Shown here piece after piece: positions 24,199 through 31,445 of a stretch of DNA of 32,626 nucleotides. Under the pieces are notes generated by a model that was not told the DNA's origin, did no database searches, and saw nothing but the letters and a program-made list of their open reading frames with translations. Source of the stretch: Actinomycetales bacterium (GTDB lineage: Bacteria > Actinomycetota > Actinomycetes > S36-B12); assembly GCA_018970765.1 (NCBI GenBank), contig JAGWVT010000027.1:1-32626 (forward strand), written 5' to 3'. Positions within the stretch are counted from its first letter, which is position 1. Each line of letters begins with the position of its first letter. A program made the position numbers and the translations under genes.

Positions 24199-25064
24199 GC
24201 CATCTTCTTCCCGCCCATTTCGCGCACCCATGATTCGAATTCCTCAGCGGTGACGACGTTGACTGTGGTTTGCATGTAGGCGTGGTGCATGCCGCAGAGT
24301 TCTGCGCAGCGAATGTTGTACGTGCCAAGCTTGTTTGGGGTCACTCCGGTATTCGTGATCGCTCCCGGGTTCGCGTCGATCTTTACACCCAGTTCAACGA
24401 TCCAGAGGTTGTGAATGACATCCTCGGAGGTCACGTTGAAGTAGATGGGTCGATCAATCGGCACGACCAGTGTCGGTGAGGTGACGCCCTGCATATCCGG
24501 GTATTCGAAGGTCCATACCCACTGTTGCCCGGTGGCGTTGATGATGAGTGGCTTCTGGGAGTTCGGTTGCGCGTCGGCCGTTGTTGATCCGTACGAGAAC
24601 GCGGTGATGCGCGCAAGTTCCGTAATGCCCCACACGACCAAGAAGAACGCCAGCAGGCTGGTGGCCGAGATCCACAACACCGTGGCAGTCGTATTCCCAC
24701 GAATCGCCGGATTTTCCTGCATGGGTGGCTCATCACCCTTGACGCGCCCCCAGCCGAACAGGCTGTAGAGCAGGATCGCAAGCGTCACGCCGATCAATGG
24801 GCCAGAGACCACCGTGAAGACGAACATCGTTCGCTCGATCTCGTTCATGATCGACGACGCCGGGGCTCCACTGAGATTCATGAAGTGCAGAACGAGGAAA
24901 GCCAACGGGATCATCAGCAGGCTGATCAGGATCGTGATCAACACGATCGGTCGCGCGTAGGGCCGTGAGAACCACTCGCGGATACGATCAACAGGCATGG
25001 GGCGGTTGGTTGGCTCCTCCGGCTCGTCAGTGCCGGGCTTTGGAGGCGTAGTTGTCGTCGGCAT
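24195..25064 (-). CDS. ctaC: Cytochrome c oxidase subunit II with intact CuA site
   Basis: This 289-residue protein has a Pro/Thr-rich N-terminus, three hydrophobic segments (about 38-62, 80-104 and 127-150, one more than usual) and a C-terminal cupredoxin domain. The aromatic electron-entry block is GQQWVWTFEYPD at 179-190. All CuA ligands are present: His218 in DVIHNLW, and Cys253, Glu255, Cys257, His261 and Met264 in CAELCGMHHAYM. The protein therefore takes electrons from a c-type cytochrome or cupredoxin, not quinol. No heme c motif is fused. The ATG overlaps the cupredoxin gene stop (TGATG). No lipobox is visible. Confidence 0.95.
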   Translation of the reverse strand: MPTTTTPPKPGTDEPEEPTNRPMPVDRIREWFSRPYARPIVLITILISLLMIPLAFLVLHFMNLSGAPASSIMNEIERTMFVFTVVSGPLIGVTLAILLYSLFGWGRVKGDEPPMQENPAIRGNTTATVLWISATSLLAFFLVVWGITELARITAFSYGSTTADAQPNSQKPLIINATGQQWVWTFEYPDMQGVTSPTLVVPIDRPIYFNVTSEDVIHNLWIVELGVKIDANPGAITNTGVTPNKLGTYNIRCAELCGMHHAYMQTTVNVVTAEEFESWVREMGGKKMA

Positions 25065-25777
25065 CAGACCACCGTGATCCGTCCACCCATCCAGCCCCTG
25101 GCCTGCATGACACCACCCAAGTTCCGGTACATGTCACCGCACGGGTCTTCGCAGTTCCACACGTATTCTCCCGGACCCCCGGTGACAAAAGTGAACTCGA
25201 TGACCTGCGGCTTCGGGTAGCCGTTCGCTTCATTCTTGGCATTGCTCGGCACCGCGAGCATCGGGACGCTGACAAAGAGAGAGTCCTGGTCAGTCTCGGC
25301 GTACTGGTGAATCGTGAAGGTGTGCGCGACGTCTGACGGCTTGATCTCGGAAAGTTCTTTGCCGTCGTATTTCGCCTTGCCACCAACCGTGCCGTGCACC
25401 TTCGCCCAGTACGGATTCCACACGGTCGACGAACCGTCGTACTGATGAACGGTCACCGTTACGGCCGTATGCGCCGGCAAGGTGAACGATGTGGACGGCC
25501 AATAGAACGGCCAACCCTCACTCTGCAGCACACCGTTGTTGGCAAGCACAGTGTTCGCAGGGCCAGTCGGCCCTGGATACTCCGCCGAAGTGTTCGGGAA
25601 GATCGATAGGTCGACCTTCACGTGGGGAAGTTCGCCCTGTGGTGTTTTCATGGTGCCGGCCGGGGTGACTTTGATCGCGCTCGGTTCCTGGTCGAACCAC
25701 GAGATGGCGAGGACCGAGCCGCCAACCACAAGCACGCCGATCAGCACCGTGAACACGGTGATCAGCGCACGCTTCAC
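25064..25777 (-). CDS. Membrane-anchored cupredoxin with CxxxC, first gene of the oxidase operon
   Basis: This 237-residue protein has an N-terminal membrane anchor (about 4-26) and an outer cupredoxin-like domain. The first likely ligand is His152 in SDVAHTFTIH, placed like the DVIH histidine of subunit II. Near the end comes WNCEDPCGDMYRN with Cys209 and Cys213, then Met216, Met224 and GWMGGRITVV. The C-x3-C spacing is that of CuA, but the His four residues after the second Cys is Tyr217 and the Glu is shifted, so a normal CuA centre is unlikely. It may hold a modified copper site, act as an electron donor to subunit II, or deliver copper. AAAGGAG 6 nt before GTG 25777 supports the start. 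It is divergent from ctaG. Confidence 0.8.
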   Translation of the reverse strand: MKRALITVFTVLIGVLVVGGSVLAISWFDQEPSAIKVTPAGTMKTPQGELPHVKVDLSIFPNTSAEYPGPTGPANTVLANNGVLQSEGWPFYWPSTSFTLPAHTAVTVTVHQYDGSSTVWNPYWAKVHGTVGGKAKYDGKELSEIKPSDVAHTFTIHQYAETDQDSLFVSVPMLAVPSNAKNEANGYPKPQVIEFTFVTGGPGEYVWNCEDPCGDMYRNLGGVMQARGWMGGRITVV

Positions 25778-25919
25778 TTAACACTCCTTTGATGCCCCGC
25801 CCGATGCACCTGCGAACCGTATCGGTCCGGATGCGTGAACGTCCCGCGAATCGCCGAACTTCGTGCATGTGGTGGTTGTCCGCCACCCCGGCGGGCAGCA
25901 CACGACATGATGGGCAACG
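25778..25919. promoter_or_regulatory. Divergent promoter region of the oxidase operon and ctaG
   Basis: This 142-nt gap separates the starts of the cupredoxin gene (minus) and ctaG (plus). It must hold promoters for both. An AAAGGAG ribosome site for the cupredoxin is clear at 25784-25790. I see no convincing -35/-10 pair and only a weak, imperfect inverted repeat around 25815-25830. Confidence 0.5.
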
Positions 25920-26786
25920 ATGCGCATGTTTCTGGGTGCCTGGGAGTTCGACCTGCTGGTTGCCGTCAACGTGGTCGTCGCCACGCTTCTCTACTTAACC
26001 GCGGTCCGGAAAGTGAACCGCGCGTGTCCCTCCCGCTACCGAAGTGTCCGAGACGGCAGGTGGCCTCGGTGGATGAGTGCCTGCTTCTTCACGGGTCTGG
26101 CACTTATCGGTGCTATGTACCTGGGCCCCCTGGCTGCGTGGTCGCACACATTCTTTTGGGTGCACATGACTCAACATCTGGTGATCACCATGGCGGTCGC
26201 TCCACTCCTAGTACTGGGCGCACCAATCACCCTGGCCTTCCGAGCAAGCAATGCACGCAATCGGCGCCTCCTCGCACCCGCCTTGCGTTCCTCAACCGTT
26301 CGCGTCCTCACGAATCCCGTGCTGACCTGGCTGCTGTTCGCCGGTGCCCTCATCGCGGCGCACTTCACCCCGTTCTACGACTGGGTACTCATCAACCATG
26401 GAGCGATGGCCGCAATAGAGCAGCCGATGTTTCTCCTGGTAGCTGTGCTGTACTACCTGCCACTGATCGGCGCCAATCTGCTGCCTAGCCGACCGTCTCC
26501 AGCTACCCGATTGGTCTCCCTGGGTCTGATGATGATTCCCGAGGCAACCATCGGGGCCGCGATCTACTTCTCACCAGTGGTGCTGTACGACGGGTTCGAT
26601 ACCGTCCGGCCTTTCGGCCTGGCAGCCCTACCCGACCAGCAACTTTCCGGGGCGTTGATGTGGGGGTTGGTCATGACGATCGATGCCTTCTGGATGATGT
26701 GGGTCGCCGCCGACTGGTTCACCAACGAGGAGCGCCGCAGTATCAGGGAGGACGCCCGGATAACTGCCGAGGACGACCTTCGGTAA
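25920..26786 (+). CDS. ctaG: CtaG-type cytochrome c oxidase assembly protein
   Basis: This 288-residue protein has about seven membrane helices and matches the caa3_CtaG family: FFWVHMTQHLVITMAVAPLLVLG at about 80-102 with its conserved His residues, then TWLLFAGALIAAHFTPFYDW, EQPMFLLVAVLYYLP, and a final MWGLVMTIDAFWMMWVAADW. Family members are needed for assembly of caa3-type oxidases, probably in copper handling. It is divergent from the oxidase operon across a 142-nt gap and so is probably co-regulated with it. ATG 25920 is taken as the start. ATG 25926 is a close alternative. Confidence 0.9.
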   Translation: MRMFLGAWEFDLLVAVNVVVATLLYLTAVRKVNRACPSRYRSVRDGRWPRWMSACFFTGLALIGAMYLGPLAAWSHTFFWVHMTQHLVITMAVAPLLVLGAPITLAFRASNARNRRLLAPALRSSTVRVLTNPVLTWLLFAGALIAAHFTPFYDWVLINHGAMAAIEQPMFLLVAVLYYLPLIGANLLPSRPSPATRLVSLGLMMIPEATIGAAIYFSPVVLYDGFDTVRPFGLAALPDQQLSGALMWGLVMTIDAFWMMWVAADWFTNEERRSIREDARITAEDDLR

Positions 26787-26836
26787 GTCGATGGGGCCGC
26801 CGCTTCCACCCTGCAAGGGCGCTCGCGTGTGTCGGC

Positions 26837-26842
26837 TAGATT
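26837..26842 (+). promoter_or_regulatory. Possible -10 box of the tRNA-Arg gene
   Basis: TAGATT fits the TAnnnT pattern and lies 11 nt before the mature tRNA 5' end, inside the 67-nt gap after ctaG. No clear -35 was found. Confidence 0.3.
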
Positions 26843-26853
26843 AGGCACCTGCG

Positions 26854-26926
26854 GCGCCCGTAGCTCAACGGATAGAGCATCTGACTACGGATCAGAAGGT
26901 TGGGAGTTCGAATCTCTCCGGGCGCG
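26854..26926 (+). tRNA. tRNA-Arg (anticodon ACG)
   Basis: A full cloverleaf can be drawn by hand. The acceptor stem is GCGCCCG/CGGGCGC, the D stem GCTC/GAGC, and the anticodon stem TCTGA/TCAGA with loop CTACGGA and anticodon ACG. The variable loop is AGGTT, and the T stem GGGAG/CTCTC closes the loop TTCGAAT. The discriminator base is G and CCA is not encoded. The ACG anticodon reads CGN codons after conversion of A34 to inosine. The convergent VapC toxin gene ends at the very next base. Confidence 0.97.
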
Positions 26927-27328
26927 CTAGGTAATCGAAACCTCCACAAGGACAAGATTCGAAATCCCTACGAAATCCGCGGTGTTGCTCGTGAACAGTG
27001 GAAGGTCGTACACGAGCGCGGTTGCGGCAATCAACGCGTCGAAGGCTCGGGCTCGGGACTTGCTCCCTGAATTTCTTAGTTCACCTGCAACCTGGCCAAA
27101 TCGTCGGGCGCAGGCTGCATCGAAGGGCAGCGGGTCGAATGTTGACTCTGCGGTCTGCAGCATCAACTGGCGGCGAAGCCGTTCTTCGTGACTTGTCGCG
27201 ACGAGTGGCCCAACGCTGAGTTCTGCCAGCGTCACGGCGCTGATTACCGGAAAGGCTGGAAGTTGCTCCGCCGGAACATTCTGGAGCGAGACCACGACGC
27301 TGGTATCGAGAAGTCCAACGCTTGTCAC
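26927..27328 (-). CDS. vapC: PIN-domain toxin (VapC family)
   Basis: This 133-residue PIN-domain ribonuclease has the four acidic positions expected for metal-dependent RNA cleavage: Asp8 in LLDTS, Glu36 in LAELSVG, Asp97 in FDALIAATA, and Asn115/Asp118 in TSNTADF. VapC toxins cut tRNA or rRNA to stop translation and are held by the adjacent antitoxin. GTG 27328 overlaps the antitoxin stop (GTGA), so the pair is a complete type II module. The TAG lies directly against the 3' end of tRNA-Arg on the other strand, leaving no intergenic space. Confidence 0.92.
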   Translation of the reverse strand: MTSVGLLDTSVVVSLQNVPAEQLPAFPVISAVTLAELSVGPLVATSHEERLRRQLMLQTAESTFDPLPFDAACARRFGQVAGELRNSGSKSRARAFDALIAATALVYDLPLFTSNTADFVGISNLVLVEVSIT

Positions 27329-27561
27329 AGGTCAGCATCCATGACTTCAGTGAGGTCGGCACGCAGTGCGTTCAAGTCGACCACCGGAACGTTGCGCCAC
27401 TGTTCAATGAGCGCCGCGGAACTGAGTCGGGGCCTAGGCAGCGGCACCAACTGCGCCACCGCCTTGCCGTCCCGGGTAATGATCACGGACTCTCCTGCTT
27501 CGACCCGATCAAGGATCTGGCCACCGTAATTCCGTAGCTCCCGAACGGCTACCTCCCGCAC
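27325..27561 (-). CDS. Phd/YefM-family antitoxin partner of VapC
   Basis: This 78-residue protein has the Phd/YefM fold pattern: VAVRELRNYGGQILDRVEAG, then ESVIITRDGKAVAQLVPL for the N-terminal DNA-binding and dimer part, then an acidic, probably flexible tail (VVDLNALRADLTEVMDADL) that would bind the toxin. It should repress its own operon together with VapC. ATG 27561 starts the gene. The stop overlaps the toxin start. Confidence 0.92.
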   Translation of the reverse strand: MREVAVRELRNYGGQILDRVEAGESVIITRDGKAVAQLVPLPRPRLSSAALIEQWRNVPVVDLNALRADLTEVMDADL

Positions 27562-27573
27562 GGGGTCAGTGTA

Positions 27574-28248
27574 TCACCGGTGAGACACGATGGACGGACT
27601 CGCCGTGACTCGCTGGCCTATGAGCAGGTAGTTCGGGAAGTCCCGCTGGACGAGCCCCGTGGCATCCACCCGAGCCCGGGGCTCGAACTGCACCATGAGC
27701 CCCTGCATCGCGTTGGCGCCGATGAGCTCCGTGTGACGATCACCGGTGAGGTACCGATCGCTCCACAGTGAGAGGCGTGCCTTGATCCCACGGTCCTCGA
27801 TGTCCTTCACCAGCAGAGTCCCGCCTGGTGAAGTGGCCTGCCAGGCGCGCGCCATGAGCTGCGAGCGATCACGCACAGGCACATGGTGAAAGACGTCGGC
27901 GAGCAGCACCATGTCGTAAGTTTCGCCGAACCCGTGAGACGCAATCTCATCAGGCGTATGGACCTGCAGCCGGATGCGATCGCGCAGATCCTCGTCGATT
28001 AACCAGCCTTGGTTCGGGGTGATGTCAGTGGTCGTCACGCTGAGTTGCGGATAGCGGCGGGCGACAAGGCCGACCAACACACCGTCGCCTGTCCCAATGT
28101 TGAGCAGTCGGGCCGTCGGGGTGGTCAAGGGCAGTTGGTCGACGAGCAGATGCAGATCAACAAAGAACCCTCGGTAGGTGTTGGTCAGCCAGCGCGTCAG
28201 GCCTGGAGACCCCTCCAGGCTCTTTCGTAACAGTGGCCCCACCACCAC
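27574..28248 (-). CDS. Class I SAM-dependent methyltransferase
   Basis: This protein of about 224 residues has motif I LLNIGTGDGVLVG at 48-60, an acidic TTTDITPN strand, MVLLADVFHHVPV as motif II-like, and a PGGTLLVKDIED strand. The layout suits methyltransferases acting on small molecules or lipids, but the substrate is not evident. The start is uncertain. The open frame extends to 28551, but that would overlap the thermonuclease gene by 256 nt. AGGAGG at about 28270 has no start codon at the proper distance, and GTG 28248, 28245 or 28242 are the first candidates. It lies downstream of the thermonuclease gene on the same strand. Confidence 0.75.
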   Translation of the reverse strand: MVVGPLLRKSLEGSPGLTRWLTNTYRGFFVDLHLLVDQLPLTTPTARLLNIGTGDGVLVGLVARRYPQLSVTTTDITPNQGWLIDEDLRDRIRLQVHTPDEIASHGFGETYDMVLLADVFHHVPVRDRSQLMARAWQATSPGGTLLVKDIEDRGIKARLSLWSDRYLTGDRHTELIGANAMQGLMVQFEPRARVDATGLVQRDFPNYLLIGQRVTASPSIVSHR

Positions 28249-28295
28249 GGCAGAAAAATAGAGCCGTCTAGCCCTCCTCGCAAGGGGTTTTACAA

Positions 28296-29564
28296 CTACC
28301 AGGCCCGCTTCCCGATGACCTGATCCCGGTCGGAGACCAGGGCCACAGTCCCGGTGTTGTAGAACGCCGGCTGAGTCAGCCCCCAATAGGCATTGGCCCC
28401 GTCGGCCAGTCCAGTGCCAACGTGCAGGGTCCAGGTGGTTCCCGGTGCCAGGCAGGTACCCGGCTCGGGCCGAAACCAGCGGTCCTGCGTTTGAATTCGG
28501 AAGCCGTCCAGACATTGACTGCTCGTACCACGATTGAGCAGACGAATCCACTGGGTACGCACACGCTTGGCACCCTTTTTCTTGCCCAAAGACATGTCCT
28601 CGATAACCACCTGACCCCTGAGTGGGTCCTCAACACAGTCAACAGTGCAGGGGTATTCGCGCCAGAAACGGAAGTTGCCATACCGATCCAGCAAGTAAGC
28701 ACCATCACCGACCAATGCCGTACCGGTGCCCGGATCCGGGTAGAGGCGAACCTTGGTGTTTGCATAGAGATCCTGCGGCTTGGGCAGCCCCGGCGTGCCC
28801 ACGCCGGTGTGGACAACGCGATAGTCGCCTGGTTGTAGAACTGAACCCGCGGGGAACGTGAACCACCCCTGATTACCCGCATCGCGCAACGTCCAGTCAG
28901 TCAAGTCGACCGCGCTCGCACCTGTGTTACGCACGACAACCCACTCATCCGTGGGTGCACTACCAACCGGGCCTCGGGCAATGCGCAGTTCCAGCTTCGC
29001 ATCCGGCTGTTCAACGGTTCCGCAGAGTGCGCGATTCCAGATCCCGACACCCCGCTGCTGAGCCCCGGCAATGACCGCGCGATACAACGCACTCATCGAG
29101 GCCTCTTTGGCTTGGGTAAACCAGACACCCCAACCCCGCTCAGCCATAGCCCAGGCGATGTCCTGGTCGAACTCCCCGGTCTGTGGATTGACAGCGAGGA
29201 CAACACGTTGTGGGCGATTGTTCTTTCCGGTGGACGATCGATCCGCGGAGAGCAGCCGGACCTTCGTGCCAACGGGGATCAGGTTGGTCAGCACATCCTT
29301 GGCCTGCCAACCGCCGCACTTCCCGCCATGCTGTGTCGTATCGATCTCAGGAGCATTGATGCCAAGGAGCCGAATACGTGACTGCGCGCCCGTTACTTCA
29401 TCGCGCACGATCATCGTGTCTCCATCCACGATTCGCTCTATGAACGCGGTCTCCCATGCGGTCACGCCGTCCCACGGACCGGCGTTCGCTGAGACCGGAC
29501 TAGCGATCAGTCCCGCTGCACTCGTACACAGTGCGACGATCAACGTCACGAATCGACGAACCAC
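28296..29564 (-). CDS. Secreted thermonuclease-like protein with C-terminal lamin-tail-like domain
   Basis: From GTG 29564 the protein has 422 residues. A signal peptide (VRRFVTLIVALCTSAAGLIA, cleavage after SANA at about 28) is followed by a staphylococcal-nuclease domain at about 36-185: IVDGDTMIVRD with Asp47/Asp49, IRLLGINAPEID with Arg65 and Glu73, and RPQRVVLAV with the later catalytic Arg. The second half has two beta-rich repeats (EWVVVRNTGASAVDLTDWTL and RTQWIRLLNRGTSSQCLDGF) typical of lamin-tail domains, suggesting cell-surface or DNA attachment. It should be an exported Ca2+-dependent nuclease. The start is uncertain because three in-frame GTGs lie in an 18-bp tandem repeat (29564, 29582, 29600). 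Confidence 0.85.
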   Translation of the reverse strand: MVRRFVTLIVALCTSAAGLIASPVSANAGPWDGVTAWETAFIERIVDGDTMIVRDEVTGAQSRIRLLGINAPEIDTTQHGGKCGGWQAKDVLTNLIPVGTKVRLLSADRSSTGKNNRPQRVVLAVNPQTGEFDQDIAWAMAERGWGVWFTQAKEASMSALYRAVIAGAQQRGVGIWNRALCGTVEQPDAKLELRIARGPVGSAPTDEWVVVRNTGASAVDLTDWTLRDAGNQGWFTFPAGSVLQPGDYRVVHTGVGTPGLPKPQDLYANTKVRLYPDPGTGTALVGDGAYLLDRYGNFRFWREYPCTVDCVEDPLRGQVVIEDMSLGKKKGAKRVRTQWIRLLNRGTSSQCLDGFRIQTQDRWFRPEPGTCLAPGTTWTLHVGTGLADGANAYWGLTQPAFYNTGTVALVSDRDQVIGKRAW

Positions 29565-29615
29565 ATGAGAAGAGGGAAACACATGAGGAGAACGAAACAC
29601 GTAAGGAGTCTGCCA
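29562..29615. repeat. Three 18-bp tandem repeats in a divergent promoter region
   Basis: Units at 29562-29579, 29580-29597 and 29598-29615 begin CACATGAG, CACATGAG and CACGTAAG, with the third most diverged after its first half. They cover the gap between the thermonuclease and the GT-C-like gene. Each unit supplies an in-frame GTG for the nuclease on the minus strand and a purine-rich (A)GGAG-like stretch on the plus strand. Confidence 0.85.
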
Positions 29616-29642
29616 CGGATTTTGACCTGAGAGTATTGCGAC

Positions 29643-31445
29643 ATGACGGCCACGGGGACTGGTGCCACTGAATCCAGGTCGGCCGTAAACACCCGCGGCC
29701 TGTTCTATGACGCAGCAGCTGTGCTGGGAATCACAGCACTCGCAGCACTCGTCTCGCAACCATGGACGGGAGTGAACTCCCCGGACTCAGAGTTCTACGC
29801 CTCGCTTGCACTGTTCGGAGATCAAGTCGCCAGCCGCGCACTCGATGCCGCCTACTTGTGGACGCGACTGGGCTACATCGTGCCGGTACGTGGCCTGGTT
29901 ACGACATTTGATCCGTGGATCGGGTTCGAAGTGTGGCGGTGGCTTCTGATTGCGTTGATCGTGGGCGCGACGTATCTCAGCGTGAGACTCGTCGCTGGCC
30001 GATGGTTGGCCACCGTCGCAGCCACCTTGGTGGCACTTTCCACCATGGTGCTGGGATTCGTAGGCAACACGTATCTGACCGGCACGATCCTGGCCGCTAC
30101 CTGGCTGCTCATCGCAGCCGGATGCCTGGGTTGTGCAGACCGTCTGGCCGCACGGTGGCAATGGATTCCCGCCTTAGTGGCGGGCGCATCGTGCGGCTGG
30201 TTACTGATGCTCAACCCCTATGCGCTGGGCCTAGGTGGCAGCTTGTGGGTCGGCATCCGAGTCGTGCAGTTGGGCGCTGTAGGCGCTGTAGGCGCTGTAG
30301 GCGCTGTAGGACCGCAGCGTTGGCGCAAACTTGGCCGAGACATCGGTCTTTTGATCGTGGGTGCTGCAGTCTCTGCGGGTGTGCTGCTGCTCGCTGGGCT
30401 GGCCATCTTCCCAGGTCGAAATTGGCTGCAGACCTATCTGGACTGGAACAGTCGACTGGACTACACAGTCTTCGTCGGAGACCCACTGATCTGGCAGCGC
30501 GATATCGCGCTCCTGGTACCAGTGCTGGCAGTTCCCATCGCACTGGTTGCCTTGTGGGCAAGCCGCAACAGCCGCTGGGCCTGGGTGAGTCTCTCGCTGG
30601 CCACGATGAACCTTGCCTTCACCGCCGTGTTCATGTTGGCCGTACCCGGACCTTGGTTGGAAGCGCAGCACTACGTCGCAAAACTTTGGCCGGCGGCACT
30701 GATGGCAATAGTGCTGGCCTTCGCAGCGGTGCTCCCGGAAGTTTCCTGGTCGCTTCGACCAACCTGGGTGGGGCCGGCCGCAGTGGTCACTGGGCTTGGT
30801 ATCGGTATTCCCGCGATGCTCTGGTCCGGCCGTTGGGAGTTGACGTTGTCGATGGCGCAGGGCGTGGCACTTTCCGCAGTTGCACTTCTTGGCGCCGCAA
30901 TTTCTTTCCTCCTCGCCCGCAGCGCTGGCTCGACGCGTGGTGCGACACCGATCATCGTCGTATTTGCCCTAGTCCTGGTGTTTGTCTGCGCACAACTGCT
31001 ACAGAATGGTCGTGGAGCGCTTGGCATTTATCGGCAATACCCGCTACGGGCTGCCTACGTCGACTATCAGATGCGCGAGCAGATGGCGTCGAAAATTGCC
31101 TTGGAGCAGTGGCTGCTCGCACGCACCACGGATTCTGATCGCATCGGCCTTTGGACCGACCCGGAACGGCTCACCGGTGAAGTCGCCGCCATGCAACTGT
31201 GGGGCTACTACAACCTGATCTCGACGAACCCAACGCTGACGCGGGATGAGAGCAAAATCCTGGAGCGCATTCGTCCGTCAGCGATCGCTATGTACGCGCC
31301 CACGCGTCCGCAGATCGAAACTTTCGCGGCATCACTGCCGCCCTGGGGACGTCCGTCCGAACTGGAGTGCACCAGTCAGCCCTTCCTCGGCATCGGGAGC
31401 GAACAAGCCTGGCTCTGCCTGACGCACCTGCGCTGGGTTGGCTAG
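29643..31445 (+). CDS. Polytopic membrane protein, probable GT-C glycosyltransferase
   Basis: This 600-residue protein has about 12 membrane helices and a C-terminal outer domain of about 130 residues (from about 470, with two Cys near the end). After TM1 lies SPDSEFYASLALFGD at about 46-60, an acidic loop motif in the place of the catalytic Asp-Glu of GT-C enzymes that use polyprenyl-phosphate sugars. The acceptor is unknown. A cell-wall glycan or protein is likely. ATG 29643 is taken as the start, without a well-placed ribosome site. A run of GAV repeats (residues about 211-222) comes from a 9-bp tandem repeat. The stop overlaps the stop of the convergent gene within CTAG. Confidence 0.7.
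   Translation: MTATGTGATESRSAVNTRGLFYDAAAVLGITALAALVSQPWTGVNSPDSEFYASLALFGDQVASRALDAAYLWTRLGYIVPVRGLVTTFDPWIGFEVWRWLLIALIVGATYLSVRLVAGRWLATVAATLVALSTMVLGFVGNTYLTGTILAATWLLIAAGCLGCADRLAARWQWIPALVAGASCGWLLMLNPYALGLGGSLWVGIRVVQLGAVGAVGAVGAVGPQRWRKLGRDIGLLIVGAAVSAGVLLLAGLAIFPGRNWLQTYLDWNSRLDYTVFVGDPLIWQRDIALLVPVLAVPIALVALWASRNSRWAWVSLSLATMNLAFTAVFMLAVPGPWLEAQHYVAKLWPAALMAIVLAFAAVLPEVSWSLRPTWVGPAAVVTGLGIGIPAMLWSGRWELTLSMAQGVALSAVALLGAAISFLLARSAGSTRGATPIIVVFALVLVFVCAQLLQNGRGALGIYRQYPLRAAYVDYQMREQMASKIALEQWLLARTTDSDRIGLWTDPERLTGEVAAMQLWGYYNLISTNPTLTRDESKILERIRPSAIAMYAPTRPQIETFAASLPPWGRPSELECTSQPFLGIGSEQAWLCLTHLRWVG
30273..30308. repeat. Four perfect 9-bp tandem repeats in the GT-C-like gene
   Basis: GGCGCTGTA occurs four times without a mismatch at 30273, 30282, 30291 and 30300. 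It encodes Gly-Ala-Val units in a short loop between membrane helices. Copy number change would keep the frame. Confidence 0.95.

Noticed and set aside
26927-28300. Integrated element bounded by a duplicated tRNA-Arg 3' end
   Set aside because: I found no second copy of the tRNA 3' sequence downstream and no integrase gene in the window.
29562-30308. Short tandem repeats considered as a CRISPR array
   Set aside because: The units are 9 or 18 bp, directly adjacent without spacers, and there are no cas genes.
29915-31138. 407-codon plus-strand frame inside the GT-C-like gene
   Set aside because: It is a +1 shadow of a gene with regular membrane helices. Its translation is rich in Arg, Ser and Gly without any domain.
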